Origin: Symbiodinium natans
Lineage: Eukaryota > Sar > Dinophyceae > Suessiales > Symbiodiniaceae
Assembly: GCA_905221605.1 (NCBI GenBank)
Contig: CAJNDS010002830.1
Coordinates: 91,001 to 155,000 of the forward strand
DNA length: 64,000 nucleotides
Direction: 5' to 3'
In this document: in pieces, positions 52,603 to 63,804 of the stretch
How positions within the stretch are numbered: position 1 is the first letter of the stretch
Layout of the letters: the number at the start of each line of letters is the position of its first letter
Notes under the pieces: model-generated
Database searches by the model: none
Told to the model about the DNA's origin: nothing
What the model saw: only the letters and a program-made list of their open reading frames with translations
Position numbers and translations under genes: made by a program

Positions 52603-55338
52603 TCACTGCCGCGGCGGCACGCGGCTGGCGGCCGGGGGGCGATCCCAGCGGCCATCGGCCAGGACTTCGTGCAGCTCAGGCGCGGCATCATCGCCGTTGC
52701 TCTCACCTGCAAGGGGCAGCTCGAGCAAGGAAGATGCGAACGCGTGCTGGGCCGCAACGGCCAGGAGCGCCGCCCATCGCGCCACCCAGGCGGTCTGAGC
52801 CGCCGGTCGGAGGTGCGCTGGGATGGTGGCAGCTCGGTGGCGGGCCAGGAGGCGCAGGAAGGTGGCTGCTTCCGTGCCAAAGCGCCCACCCACTTCCAGG
52901 GCAATGACAACCAGGCGGCACCGCCGGGCACGGAGGAGCTCGGGGTACGTGCCATGTCGCTTGCGCCGCGCTGCTGCGGTGACAGAGCGCCCCGGCTCAA
53001 CGTCAGCCCGCGGGTGGGGCTCGCCCGTACGTGTGAGCGGGGAGACGAGCGTGGCGTCAACCGCGAGCTGCGAGCCGTGCCAAAGGGACAAGCCGTTGGC
53101 CACGACTTCGATGCGCCTGTCATCTGCGACGGGCACGTCGATGTTCATGTCGGCAACGCGGACGTTGCGAGCGACACGCGCACCGGCTTCGCGGCAAACC
53201 CGCGCAACGGCGCGCTCAAGTGGCCCTGCACGCGCGGCGAGCACGCCGCTGGTAGCGCACGCGGCACGGTGGTCCCCGAAAGTGTCGAGCCTGCCACGAC
53301 AGCTGCACGTGCGGGGGGCGAGTGGCAGGGGCAGGCGCAGGCGCCGCAGGAGCAGAATGCGGAACTGCGCATTCGGAATGGACACGGCCTCGTGCGTGGG
53401 CGCGACAGTGATGGCTCGGGCAGAGTGTGGCCCAGCCTGCGACAGCAGCAGCGCACGGGACGCAAGGGTGAGGTCAGAAAGATGCGTCTCGCACGCGCGC
53501 TCGTCGCACGCTCCGGCAGCGTGGCGCTGCCATCCCCGCAGGGCATCACCTGGCTCGAAAGCGCAACCGCGCGCTGGCGGCGCGTCCGAGGCGTCAAGCA
53601 GGGAAGCCCACGCCGGCGCGTCGTAGCCGATGGCGCGAAGGGCATCGCGTGCCTGATTCGCAGCGGCCGCCGCGGGCAAGGGCACATGGCCCTGCAAGGC
53701 ATGGAGCAGCCGGTCTGCAGCTACCGGCGCTCGGGCTTGGATAACGGGCAGCGTGTCACACCAGGAGGCCCAATGGGCAGCTTGGCGGGCAGCAACAGCG
53801 GAGCGCAGACCAAGCCCCCCAAACCGCAAGGCCAGCTGCGCCGTTCGCAGGCTGGGATCAGGCAGGGGCGCGGCCTCCAGCTGCAAGAGGCGGGTGAGGC
53901 ACTGGGCAACTGCCGCGTCGTGGTCCCGCGCATACGCCTCGGTCTGGTGGGGGGGGAGGACCCGGAGGAGGTGGTTGGCCCGTGGCGCAGCGCAGAACAG
54001 GAGCAGGAGCCACGCTGCCTGCAAGCTGGACAACTGCGGGATGCGGCCGAGGAGTCGGTCATGCTGCGCACGTTTGAGGCGTAGCTGCGCATGGACGTAC
54101 GCGTCATGACCCAACGGCGCGCCCAGCACGGTGAGGCCTTGCTGGTCGGGCGGGAGCGACCAGTCGCCGACCCACGCTGGGTCCGAGGAGCTAGCGGCGG
54201 CCAGGTCGGCTATGGTCGGGGGCTCTTCACCGGCCGCGTTCCATATGCGGGTCTTGCCCGCATGCAATCTGACCCGCGCATGTTCCCACAACGCGGCGGA
54301 CAGAGCATCCAGCAAAGGCCGAACACGCTCAGGTTCAGCGACGACGTAAATGTCGTCTAGGAAGGCGAAAACGGCCTCACCCGGGAGAAGCTGGCCCTGG
54401 AGTTCGGCGAGCGCAGGGTGCTGCGCGAGGGCGTAGAGCGCTGGCATCAGAGGGTCGCCTTGCTCGCCGCCTTCGCCTTGCTGGATGCGATGGCCGTGCC
54501 CGGCATCGTCATACCAAGTGTAGGAGCTGCTCTCGGCGTAAAATTGGCGCGCGTAGGGCAACAAAGGCCGCAGCGCCGGGCGCTCAAGCAGCCCCCGCAG
54601 CATGGCTCGACGGGAGACGTGGTCGAATGCCCCAACAGCATCAACCGAAAGGATTGTTGCCCGCGGACTGGCCTCAGTTGCTGCGCGGAGGAGGCAGACG
54701 ACGGCTTCAGTCCCAGCAGACGTGCTAAGGCCGAATTGGAAGGGCAGGCACGCCTCTTGGAGTTGGGGGCCGAACTGCTGCGCCAGAACCCTCCCGACCA
54801 GGCGGCGCAAAACGTCGCCAACAACTAGGGCCCGGACACGGCCATTCGGCTTTTGCAACGCGACGACTCTGCCGACGCGCACGGCCGCAAGGACGTCGTC
54901 CGGCACCTGCGCACGAGCAAGTAGCTCGGCTGCAGTGTGAAGAAGGCGGCTGTCCTCCTCATCATCAAGCATGATGCGGAGATGCTCATTGGTGGCGCCG
55001 CTCGGCCCGGCCGCAGAACCGCGGCGCGCGGACTGGAGACAGGCGACGAAAGCCTGTTGGGGGAAAGCGCACGGCTGGTCGGGCTGAAACCCCAGAACAT
55101 CAGCATCATGCGGGCCGTATGCCTCGGGAGGGCGGCGGTCGGGGTCTGTGAGCTCGGCCAGGGTGGCCGGGGACCCCACCGCGAGAGGCTCGGCGGTGAG
55201 CGCGCGGCTTGCCGCGGACAACTCGCCAAGTTGGACGAGAGACTCAGCCCGGTACGCACGGGCCTCGTCAGTTGGGGTCCGCGCAGCGCCCCTGCCGCAG
55301 GCTGGCAACGTGAAGGCCATGTCGGCGACACGGCCCAA
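52603..55338 (-). CDS. Intact reverse transcriptase of a non-LTR retrotransposon, 911 aa (element A, copy 1)
   Basis: One uninterrupted frame. RT core: motif A at residues 231-240 (SVDAVGAFDH), motif B around 290-300 (GEGGEQGDPLMPALY), catalytic FLDD at 326-329 with following IYVV, and GKTRIW at 361-366. A C-terminal Cys/His knuckle, CSCRGRLDTFGDHRAAC (C678, C680, H690, C694), is followed by a segment with RRIEV (741-745), VDATLVSPL (D761) and ALEVGGRFG (E815), compatible with a restriction-enzyme-like nuclease as in R2-type elements. No apurinic-type endonuclease is present upstream. The frame stays open upstream to a TAA near 55520, and the element's true 5' end is unclear. GC-rich, Ala/Leu/Arg-rich, unlike the neighbours. 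RT acts by target-primed reverse transcription. All key residues are present, so it may be active. Confidence 0.88.
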   Translation of the reverse strand: MGRVADMAFTLPACGRGAARTPTDEARAYRAESLVQLGELSAASRALTAEPLAVGSPATLAELTDPDRRPPEAYGPHDADVLGFQPDQPCAFPQQAFVACLQSARRGSAAGPSGATNEHLRIMLDDEEDSRLLHTAAELLARAQVPDDVLAAVRVGRVVALQKPNGRVRALVVGDVLRRLVGRVLAQQFGPQLQEACLPFQFGLSTSAGTEAVVCLLRAATEASPRATILSVDAVGAFDHVSRRAMLRGLLERPALRPLLPYARQFYAESSSYTWYDDAGHGHRIQQGEGGEQGDPLMPALYALAQHPALAELQGQLLPGEAVFAFLDDIYVVAEPERVRPLLDALSAALWEHARVRLHAGKTRIWNAAGEEPPTIADLAAASSSDPAWVGDWSLPPDQQGLTVLGAPLGHDAYVHAQLRLKRAQHDRLLGRIPQLSSLQAAWLLLLFCAAPRANHLLRVLPPHQTEAYARDHDAAVAQCLTRLLQLEAAPLPDPSLRTAQLALRFGGLGLRSAVAARQAAHWASWCDTLPVIQARAPVAADRLLHALQGHVPLPAAAAANQARDALRAIGYDAPAWASLLDASDAPPARGCAFEPGDALRGWQRHAAGACDERACETHLSDLTLASRALLLSQAGPHSARAITVAPTHEAVSIPNAQFRILLLRRLRLPLPLAPRTCSCRGRLDTFGDHRAACATSGVLAARAGPLERAVARVCREAGARVARNVRVADMNIDVPVADDRRIEVVANGLSLWHGSQLAVDATLVSPLTRTGEPHPRADVEPGRSVTAAARRKRHGTYPELLRARRCRLVVIALEVGGRFGTEAATFLRLLARHRAATIPAHLRPAAQTAWVARWAALLAVAAQHAFASSLLELPLAGESNGDDAAPELHEVLADGRWDRPPAASRVPPRQ

Positions 55339-55439
55339 GCCACCAGTGGCAACATCGCCTGCTCCCAGGCAAGGAGCCCGAGGACAAAGATGCTCGAATG
55401 CAGCTTTGACTCCAGCATCAAACGAGTGGTGCGACTCAG

Positions 55440-56790
55440 GTAGTGCATGCGGGAGGCTTTGCTTTTGCTTTTGCCCGTGGGACAGGTTGCTGGAAAAGCG
55501 TTCGCGAACTACAGGAATTTACATTTCCACTGTGAACATGTCTATGTACTCAGCTAGAAAGCTTCCATCGCTCAACATCACATGCAGCATCAACCCAATT
55601 CACATCGTTTGGGAAGCATTGGACAACAAACTTTGACAGTTGATCATCCCATTTTGCACGAGGCCGGCCCACAACTCTCGTGGGTCGTGTTGTCGTATTC
55701 GCTAACCACCGAGTTCTGGGATCCCATTTGCAAACCAAGCTCGGCCACTGACTTCTCGTCACGATTGCCGCAAAAGCGCACTGCCTTGACAGCAATCGAT
55801 GATCCCAAGCAGTGACAGGGTACTGTTGGAGGGCTGAGGCAACCCGTTGGTTGTTTTTCTACGCACCTTTTTCAACGCAGCATGTGTCTCCAGTCAATGT
55901 CAGGGCTCGGTGGGCGAGCGGGGACAACACCGGCACTAGTGGCCGGACGCACGCGCATCATGGTGTCAGACCAGGCTTCACCATCCACCCGTCGCCAACC
56001 AACAATTGAACGCAGCATACGCCTCTGCACGATGTTGAGGTCATGAAGTTGCTTCTGGGTCAGGGGCAGCGTGTGCCAGCTGAACAGCACAGTGGGAGTA
56101 ATCACCGCATCGACATACTTCGGCCGATTTCGAACTGCAACATGTTGGTTCTGCAGAATGTGTTTGTCTTTCATGAACTTCCCCAAGCCACATGTGAATG
56201 GTGAGCGACTTCGACTGCTGCCCTTTTTGTAACATTTCCGGATAGGGAGCGCCCCAGGTATTTGTGCGTCTTGTCTTCGAACAACACTTCCAGCACATCG
56301 TCATCAACTTCAATGTACATTGGTGATTCGAGAGACGACATTGTGAATATCTTGGTTTTGTCCGCATTCAATTGCAAGCCAATTTTGCACAGCTCTTGCT
56401 TCAAGAACGTGATCATTGTGGTAAGTGCATAACAAGACTTCGCATAAAACCGAAGAGCATCAGCAACACGAATGTTCAATGGCACTGAACATCCCACCCA
56501 TGATGCTGAGACGCTGCTTCCATCTGTCCAACGCATATTGCAAGGCAAGGTTGAAGAGAAAAGGGCTGAGAAGACCCCACGCCGTATATGAAATGGCCGA
56601 CCATCTCTGACAGCGCCCGTTTGTGACGCGCATCAGGATCTCAGCAAAGACTCGTATGCACCAGGCATGCCAACTGTATCCAACGCTGCAAAAAATGACA
56701 CGTGATCAATTCGATCGAGAGCTTTGCATAAATCAAGACTTGCACACCACAATGCGCATAGAAAACGAAGCAAATACTGTAGGGTTCCCC
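55440..56790 (-). pseudogene. Broken LINE reverse transcriptase of a second family (element B)
   Basis: Minus-strand pieces in different frames follow the order of a LINE RT: motif A region at about 56760-56640 (DLCKALDRIDHVSFFAALD), motif B at about 56585-56515 (LLSPFLFNLALQYALDR), post-catalytic QLNADKTKIF at about 56380, thumb region at 56180-55990 (KYVDAVITPTVLFS; QRRMLRSIVGWRRV), and VVGRPRAKWDDQLSKF at about 55670-55620. The catalytic YxDD block lies in a region of shifted frame and is not readable. Distinct in sequence from element A; AT-richer. It lies between the two inverted copies of element A. Confidence 0.78.
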
Positions 56791-56799
56791 TACTGCATG

Positions 56800-57680
56800 C
56801 CGCCCTGGGGGCGCTCTCCGCGCGAGCCTTGAAGCTTTGGCGCGCCGAGCCGAGCACATCACCCTGGTGGGAAAATGCGCGGCGAGCCCTTGCGGCCTCC
56901 CGCCCCGTCCCCGTCCCCGTCGCCGTCCTCACCGACGCGCTCATCGCCTCTGCGTCTCATCGCGGTGATGCCTTGCCCGCCGGCTCCTCGCTGAGGCGGC
57001 CGCGTTGCCGTCTAGCACGCTCCTACACCTGGGATGGACGGTGCGCCTACTTGCTGAGCGCGATGGGTACATCGCTGCCGCTGCCCAGGAAGTTTTCCTG
57101 AAGCTGTTCGGGGGCCCAGCGCTCGCCACTCAGCTCGACCGGGCGTCCGACGCGTTCCGTCAACAGCCCCCCGACGCGCGTGGCCTGACGCGGCCGCCTG
57201 CCGCCGAACACGCTCCCGACCGCCTTCGCACATGCTCAGGCTGACCCCGCCGCCGACCGGGCTGCCAGCGAGCCGGACCCCGCTGCTGCTGATGCTCCGC
57301 TCGCCGCTGCCGCATGCCGTGTCGCCGGCGCCGAGCGGGCGCGGGGGCGGGGGCGCCGTGGAGGACGCGGGCGGACCAACGGCCGCGTGAGCCTGGCGGC
57401 ACGGCCATTGCGCCTGAGTATGCGACTGAGCCGGAATGCGCACCTATCGGTGGCACACAGCGCGAGCGCAAGGTCGTCGCTGCCGAGGCCGGACTTCGCG
57501 CAAGTCTCGGCTCGCTTGACGACATCTCCTTGGAAGAGACCTGTCGCGCGTGCGCGCGGTGACGCTGCAGGCTGCGCCCCAACACCTGCGCGGCGCACTG
57601 CGGACTGCGCTGCGAACTGGCCTGCGCCTCGCCACGGCCGGGGGTTCGCTGCCGGAGCGCGTGCGGGGCTGGAAGCTTTT
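56800..57680 (+). mobile_element. GC-rich 5' part of element A copy 2
   Basis: Base composition jumps at about 56795 from AT-richer element B to GC-rich DNA reading on the plus strand (ALSARALKLWRAEPSTSPWW; then RLLAERDGYIAAAAQEVFLK). Frames shift several times. Its position before the RT homology suggests the upstream region of copy 2, a part that copy 1 seems to lack. No motif for a first ORF was identified. Confidence 0.5.
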
Positions 57681-59353
57681 CAACAGGCCTTCGTCGCCTG
57701 TCTCCAGTCTGCGCGCCGCGGTTCTGCGGCCGGGCCGAGCGGCACCACCAATGAGCATCTCCGCATCATGCTTGATGATGAGGAGGACAGCCGCCTTCTT
57801 CACAATGCAGCCAAGCTACTTGCTCGTGCGCAGGTGCCCGACGACGTCCTTGCCGCCGTGCGCGTCGGCAAAGTCGTCGCATTGCAAGAGCCGAATGGCC
57901 GTGTCCGGGCCCTAGTTGTTGGGAACGTTTTGCGCCACCTGGTCGGGAGGGTTCTGGCGCAACAGTTCGGCCCCCAACTCCAAGAGGCGTGCCTGCCCTT
58001 CCAATTCGGCCTTAGCACGTCTGCTGGGACTGAAGCCGTCGTCTGCCTCCTGCGCGCAGCAACTGAGGCCAGTCCGCGGGCAACAATCCTTTCGGTTGAT
58101 GCTGTTGGGGCATTCGACCACCTTTCCCGCGGCCTTTGTTGCCCTACGCGCGCCAATTCTACGCCGAGAGCAGTTCCTACACTTGGTATGACGATGCCGG
58201 GCACGGCCATCGCATCCAGCAAGGCGAAGGCGACGAGCAAGGCGACCCTCTGACGCCAGCGCTCTACGCCCTCGCGCAGCACCCTGCGCTCGCCGGGCTC
58301 CAGGGCCAGCTTCTCCCGGGTGAGGCCGTTTTCGCCTTCCTAGACGACATCTACGTCGTCGCTGAACCTGAGCGTGTTCGGCCTTTGCAACATGCGCGGG
58401 TCAGATTGAACGGCGGGCAAGACCCGCATATGGAATGCGGCCGGTGAAGAGCCCCCCGTCCATAGCCGACCTGGCCGCCGTTGGCTTCTCGGACCCAGCG
58501 TGGGTCGGCGACTGGTCGCTCCCACCCGACCAGCAAGGCCTCACCGACGCGTACGTCCTTGCGCAGCTTCGCCTCAAACGTGCAGAGCATGACCGACTCC
58601 TCGGCCGCATCCTGCAGTTGTCCAGCTTGCCGGCAGCGTGGCTCCTGCTCCTGATCTGCGCTGCGCCACGGGCCAACCACCTTCTCCGGGTCCTCCCCCC
58701 TCACCAAACCGAGGCGTATGCGCGGGACCACGATGGAGGCCGCGCCCCTGCCTGATCCCAGCCTGCGCACGGCGCAGCTGGCGTTGCGGTTTGGGGGCTC
58801 CGCCGTTGCTGCCCGCCAAGCTGTCATGGGGCCTCCTGGTGTGACACGCCGCCTGTTATCCAAGCCCGAGCGCCGGTAGCTGCAGACCGGCTGCTCCACG
58901 CCTTGCAGGGCCATGTGCCCTTGCCCGCGGCGGCCGCTGCGAATCAGGCACGCGATGCCCTTCGCGCCACCGGCTACGACGTGCCGGCGTGGGCTTCCCT
59001 CCTTGTCGCCTCAGACGCGCCGCCAGCGATGGCAGCGCCAAGCTGCCGGAGCGTGCGACGAGCGCGCGTGCGTGGCGCATCTTTCTGACCTCACCCTTGC
59101 GTCCCGTGCGCTGCTGCTGTCGCAGGCTGGGCCACACTCTGCCCGAGCCAGCACAGTCGCGCCCACGCACGAGGCCGTGTCCATTCCGAATGCGCAGTTC
59201 CGCATTCTGCTCCTGCGGCGCCTGCGCCTGCCCCTGCCACTCACCCCCCGCACGTGCAGCTGTCGTGGCAGGCTCGACGCTTTCGGGGACCACCGTGCCG
59301 CGTGCGCTACCAGCGGCGTGCTCGCCGCGCGCGCAGGGCCACTTGAGCGCGCC
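57681..59353 (+). pseudogene. Decayed inverted copy of the element A reverse transcriptase (copy 2)
   Basis: Nearly identical to copy 1 from FQQAFVACLQSARRGSAAGP onward, on the opposite strand. It has deletions that break the frame: after AFDHLSR at about 58130 (about 55 bases of copy 1 missing), after ERVRPL at about 58385 (about 40 bases), after QQGLT at about 58545 (VLGAPLGH missing), and others at about 58735-58860. The catalytic FLDDIYVV is still present at 58336-58360. Homology ends abruptly at about 59353 within GPLERA. Because identity is high, the copies diverged recently or exchange sequence. Confidence 0.87.
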
Positions 59354-59530
59354 CTCGCTTGCGCCTGGCGGCACTGTCAACGGCCCATCTGGGCAGCGTG
59401 TCAGCACGCGGGTGTGGGTCGCCGGACCGGGTGACCGGCGAGACAATGGTGGCGTCGAGGGCGAGTTGGGCCCCATGCCAGAGTGGGAGTGGCGACGACC
59501 TCAATGCGCCGCCCGTCCGTGACCTTTTAT
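59354..59530 (-). pseudogene. Fragment of a third element A copy, nuclease region
   Basis: Exactly where copy 2 ends, the strand flips: the minus strand reads LPLWHGAQLALDATIVSPVT, then RSGDPHPRAD, matching residues about 750-780 of copy 1 with differences, and RRIEVV just upstream in a shifted frame. It is too divergent to be part of copy 1 or 2. Confidence 0.78.
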
Positions 59531-62500
59531 GCGCATTCCAGTGCATTTGTATGCAGTCTGCGGCGAGGGCGCTTCAGCCCGAGCTCCCACAGCAAAGCCA
59601 CGAGTGAGTCTTTCATGTTCTTTCTTTTTTTAGGTGGGAGCACGCAGTGGTCGGCTGCGATGCCATGCCTTTCTACAAACCTTTAGAGGGGGTCGTCGTG
59701 CTGATCGAAAAAACGCGGCGCCACCTGTGCTGCCCGAGCGGCGACCCCACCCTGCAGCATGTTCCGTCCTTCCTACGCCGTCGGGATCTCGTGTTCGCTT
59801 AGCAGGCGGTTCGCGACATTGACGTGGGCGGGGATGCGGAGGTTCTTGTTGACATCTGGCACGTTACGGGCGCGCCCAAAAGCAGCGGTGCTCGAGCGCG
59901 TGGAGTGGTACACGCGAGCGTGGATGGCCCTGCTGAGCCGGGAACGTCATCACGCTAGTGATCTGAAGTATCAAGTCAAGTTAAGCCTGAAAGCCTGCAC
60001 GCAAACCATTGCAGGTTCAGGCAAAAGGGCTACATATTGCGCAAATCGCCTATAAGAGAACCAGCATCGATCAGACCATGTCGAAATGTTGCATGCTTGC
60101 ATCCGCTTTGCAACACGTCTGTTGCAGCCATGCAAGATCACATGCCATTCTGCGGTCCAGGTGTCACTTGTCATGACGTCGTATTTCGCGAGCGCATAAG
60201 GTTGATTGTTGCCGCCTGATCTCTAATTGGATGCGCCGAACTTCTGCATGGCTGGACGCAGCCCCGGGCCGAGCAGCTCCTCTGGCGGCGGCAGCGACTC
60301 CTGATCAACCCCCGCATCGCACGGCCCCGCATCGCACGGCTGCACCGGCAGACCCATTTCACGCGGTTCTATGCGTTTCACGCGATGGTATGTTCAACGT
60401 GTACAGAACATGATGCATGTTCTTGCTGACATCGGTCGCCCAAACTTGCGTATTGAAGGCCCGATTGTCTCATTGTGTTTTTCCCCCACTCCTTTTTTCC
60501 AACAGCCAGCGTTGTCCCAGCGCAGCACTGCAGAGCGCAACCGCTGCGCAGGGTGGAGGCGGCATCCCGATTGCGAGCCGGGGCAGAGTCGGCGAGACGG
60601 TCGCTGAGCAACGGGGGCCTCCCGATCGACATTGGCGGTGCCCGAACGTGTAGGGAGAGCATGCCGCGAGCTGTCTCACGAAGGAGGCAACCTCGGAACT
60701 CCACCAACCTGCAGCGTGGCGATGGTGCGAAGCAAGTGGTGTTTGTCCTGAATGTCGGACGGTTCACAAGGTCGGCAGATGATGGGTTTCCTCGCACCTG
60801 CAGTGGGGTAGGCCAAAATTGGCCGGCATGCTGCCGCACGATAATGGCAGATTTCCCGCGCACTTCCTGCTGTCCCAAGCGCGAGCGTGTGCGGCGCCAG
60901 TCAGACAAAAGATGTCTCACTGAGTTGAAACAGTGTGTTGTTGCCATGTTCCTGAAGTCAGTGTTAAATTGCCATGAATGGCCCCGAAATCGAAAATCTG
61001 TTTCATCACGTTGACCTATATCCAGTATGGATGCACACGGGAGGAGCAATTTGCAGCCCAGAACGATGTAATACGTTACGACCAACTGCTGGCATAAACG
61101 TTTGTGACACATCATTCCCACGCGCAAAGTTAGGCTGCCGGAACTTCCCGTGCGCATGGCTTCTGTGCTTGAACTGTGGGTTGTCACATCCCCCGTTTCG
61201 CAAGGCGGCCTCGGTCTTTCACCGTGTTCGTCACAGTCGGTCATTTGCCAGAAGCCCGAGTAAATTCGGGGGTTAAACCCAGGTGCCAACGATCAACGGC
61301 GCAAACCAGGATGTCATGGTTAACACCACGCAGAACATATCTGCACCGCAAGAAGGATGCGAAGAAAACACAAAGTGCCGCACATGATTCGGAACGACTG
61401 TCTCCTGAATGGCTACCTTCGCCTCCTCAAAAAACAACATTCTTGCACTCGCCGTTCCACCAGCAGTACGTGGACAAGGCTTTCCCCCGCCATTCCTTTC
61501 CACGGTGGTACTACGACACGGCACAACAGCAATGTGAAAGGAACGAACAAGTTCAGCGTGTCCCTCTTGCCGGCGCAAATTCGACAGGTCACAGGGGCGA
61601 TCGCAGCCAGAGATAGCAGGCTCTGGCAGATGGGGACGTGTATCCCAACACGACGTAGTACGTACCAACAGTAGTAAGCGTTTGAATTTCTGCTTCGCCC
61701 AACCCCTACATGGGCTGCTTTCGAGCTATCAGGCATGACCACTGACCAAACTCGTCGTTCACCATCAGCACCTCCCACTCCACAAAAAAGCACAGGCTCC
61801 CCAGACCAGCGAACTGGTGCCCGCTTTGACCTGTTTGCAAAATCAACAACCATGCCACTAAAACCACGGCCAAACATGTCGTGCTCTGCTTGGTTTTTGA
61901 GCAACGTTCTTGGTTCATGCATCAGTTCACAGCAACGCGGATATTGCAACCTGATTCCATGAATTTACCTCTTGCTCTATACAAGATCGGGCAATGCCGG
62001 TGTAGCCTGAACAAGCAAGGCCTTTTTTGTACACTGTTTTTCGCTGCCCTGCTTCGGAGGCGTCAACAGCACACGTAGGTTTGCTGCCAGTGAACAACAC
62101 AGTGTCAATTTGTTGGCGAATGCCTCCCTTTCCGATCCACGGCGCCTTCAGGTTTCAAGCATTTTCGCCAAGCTGATGTACAACAAGAAACATCGGCGTC
62201 TCTTGCGGACATTGCGGACTGTTGCCGGGCCACAGGTGTTGGCCGTGATGCGAAGGAAAGCATGCACGCCGGGGGCAACTGTCAGGAATAAGGGAGCCAA
62301 AAAAATCGACAGCGTGGAGCTCTTCCCACAGCCCGGATAGGGAACAATCGGGCACTAATCACGACGAGAAGAAGGGAACTCTGGCCAGGCAGCGGCTGAG
62401 ATCAAGGAGCGAAACACAAGTTGCAGCCAGGACGGTACATTTCCCGCTTGAACCTCGAACCTCGAACGGTGTTCGACGTCGTGGGTGCGTGTGGGTGTGC

Positions 62501-63800
62501 GTGGGTGTGGGGTGCGTGTGGGTGCGTGTGGGTGTGCGGCTCTGTAAAGCGGTACTTCTGCTTTGGTACCCGCATCCTCGATGTTGCAACCCAAACATCT
62601 CGGTCATCTTTTAAAAAAAAATTGTGGAACTCGGCGGCACAAAAAAACCCAGGCACCACACATCCACAACAGTCACACGCGTGCAGCCAAAACCACACCT
62701 TGCTGGACGATGTACTTGACGGCCTGCACCTGCAGCACGACAAAACTCATAAATTTTCAATCAACTGCCAACCGACGCCGCACCGGCCACAACGAAAGCT
62801 GCCGGAAGCAATCGGCACATGTACCTGGCACACCGAATCAACAAACAAGATGCATCCATTCCACCACTATTCCCCAATGCACAGGAGTGAGGAACGTTCC
62901 AAAAGGATGATCTGGAGACTAGAAAAACACGTCGAGCCATTGTGACCTCAAGCTGGTACTCAACAAAAAGTTCTCAAATCAACACGTGCAAGCACTACAA
63001 GGCTCCTGCCAAGACAAGCTCGTTGATTCACGCCGCCAACGCATGCTTTAACTGTTGCACAACAAAGGTCATCTTACTTTGACATGAACATGGACCTCAG
63101 ATCATTCAACAAAAATCGAGGTGGAATGCATTTTCCGTTGCAAAAGTACATGTTGGCATGGACACATGTGAGGGTTGCACCGAAACCGTTCCAGATTCTA
63201 AATTCCGGGAAACATGCAGATTGCGGACGACATATATCATGCATGTATTTGGAGCCAAAGTAGCACCTTGTCCACGCCGTGCGACGTAATGCAACCAAAC
63301 CTTTGCGATTGATCACGACTGGCATGTCGACAACTCGTTTGTGATTGATGGCAATTTAAACCCTTGGCAAACTGCAAACCAGCACGCGGCCCTTCTCACA
63401 AATTTTATTAGCTGCAAAAAAGCTGTACGATGGTTTAACATGGTTTAACCGGGTTGACTTGCTCGAAAGCGCAACATTCAGCCTGCCAGCTATAACTATA
63501 TTGCATCCAGAATTTCCGCATCCATGAATATTCGACGTGCGCATCTGTACGGCGTAACCCCTATGCCAAGCGGTCCTCGCTCCAATTCGAAAGATTAAAA
63601 GCCTTGGACCATCTACCTTATCTACAGGTAGTTGCATGGGCCCTTGACAGGGTCCCTTGCCTCCTTACAGGGTTCACAAGTGGGCCCTTGATTTGTGCAG
63701 AGTGTATGAGGGCGAAATAAGGGGCCAACTTTAAGGGCCCAAACTAAGGGACCACGAAACTACCCCAGGTGCCGACTTGCTTCCCTCATAAAACCAAAAC
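59531..63800. other. Unassigned region, possibly older mobile-element debris
   Basis: Long but featureless frames overlap on opposite strands (minus 60378-61289, 303 codons; plus 60475-61014; minus 61413-61949, 178 codons). Composition alone cannot separate them and no transposase, RT or other domain was recognised. A Cys/His-containing plus frame at 60085-60150 (VACLHPLCNTSVAAMQDHMP) looks zinc-finger-like. A GTGTGGGTGC-type microsatellite lies at 62483-62537. Confidence 0.4.
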
Positions 63801-63804
63801 TGAC

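Noticed and set aside
52489-54084. 531-codon plus-strand frame opposite the reverse transcriptase
   Set aside because: Shadow of the GC-rich RT gene, which has all catalytic motifs on the minus strand.
54937-55443. Plus-strand 168-codon frame
   Set aside because: Antisense of the RT N-terminal region.
60378-61289. 303-codon minus-strand frame as a gene
   Set aside because: No domain, start unsupported, and the opposite strand is equally open; left as unassigned.
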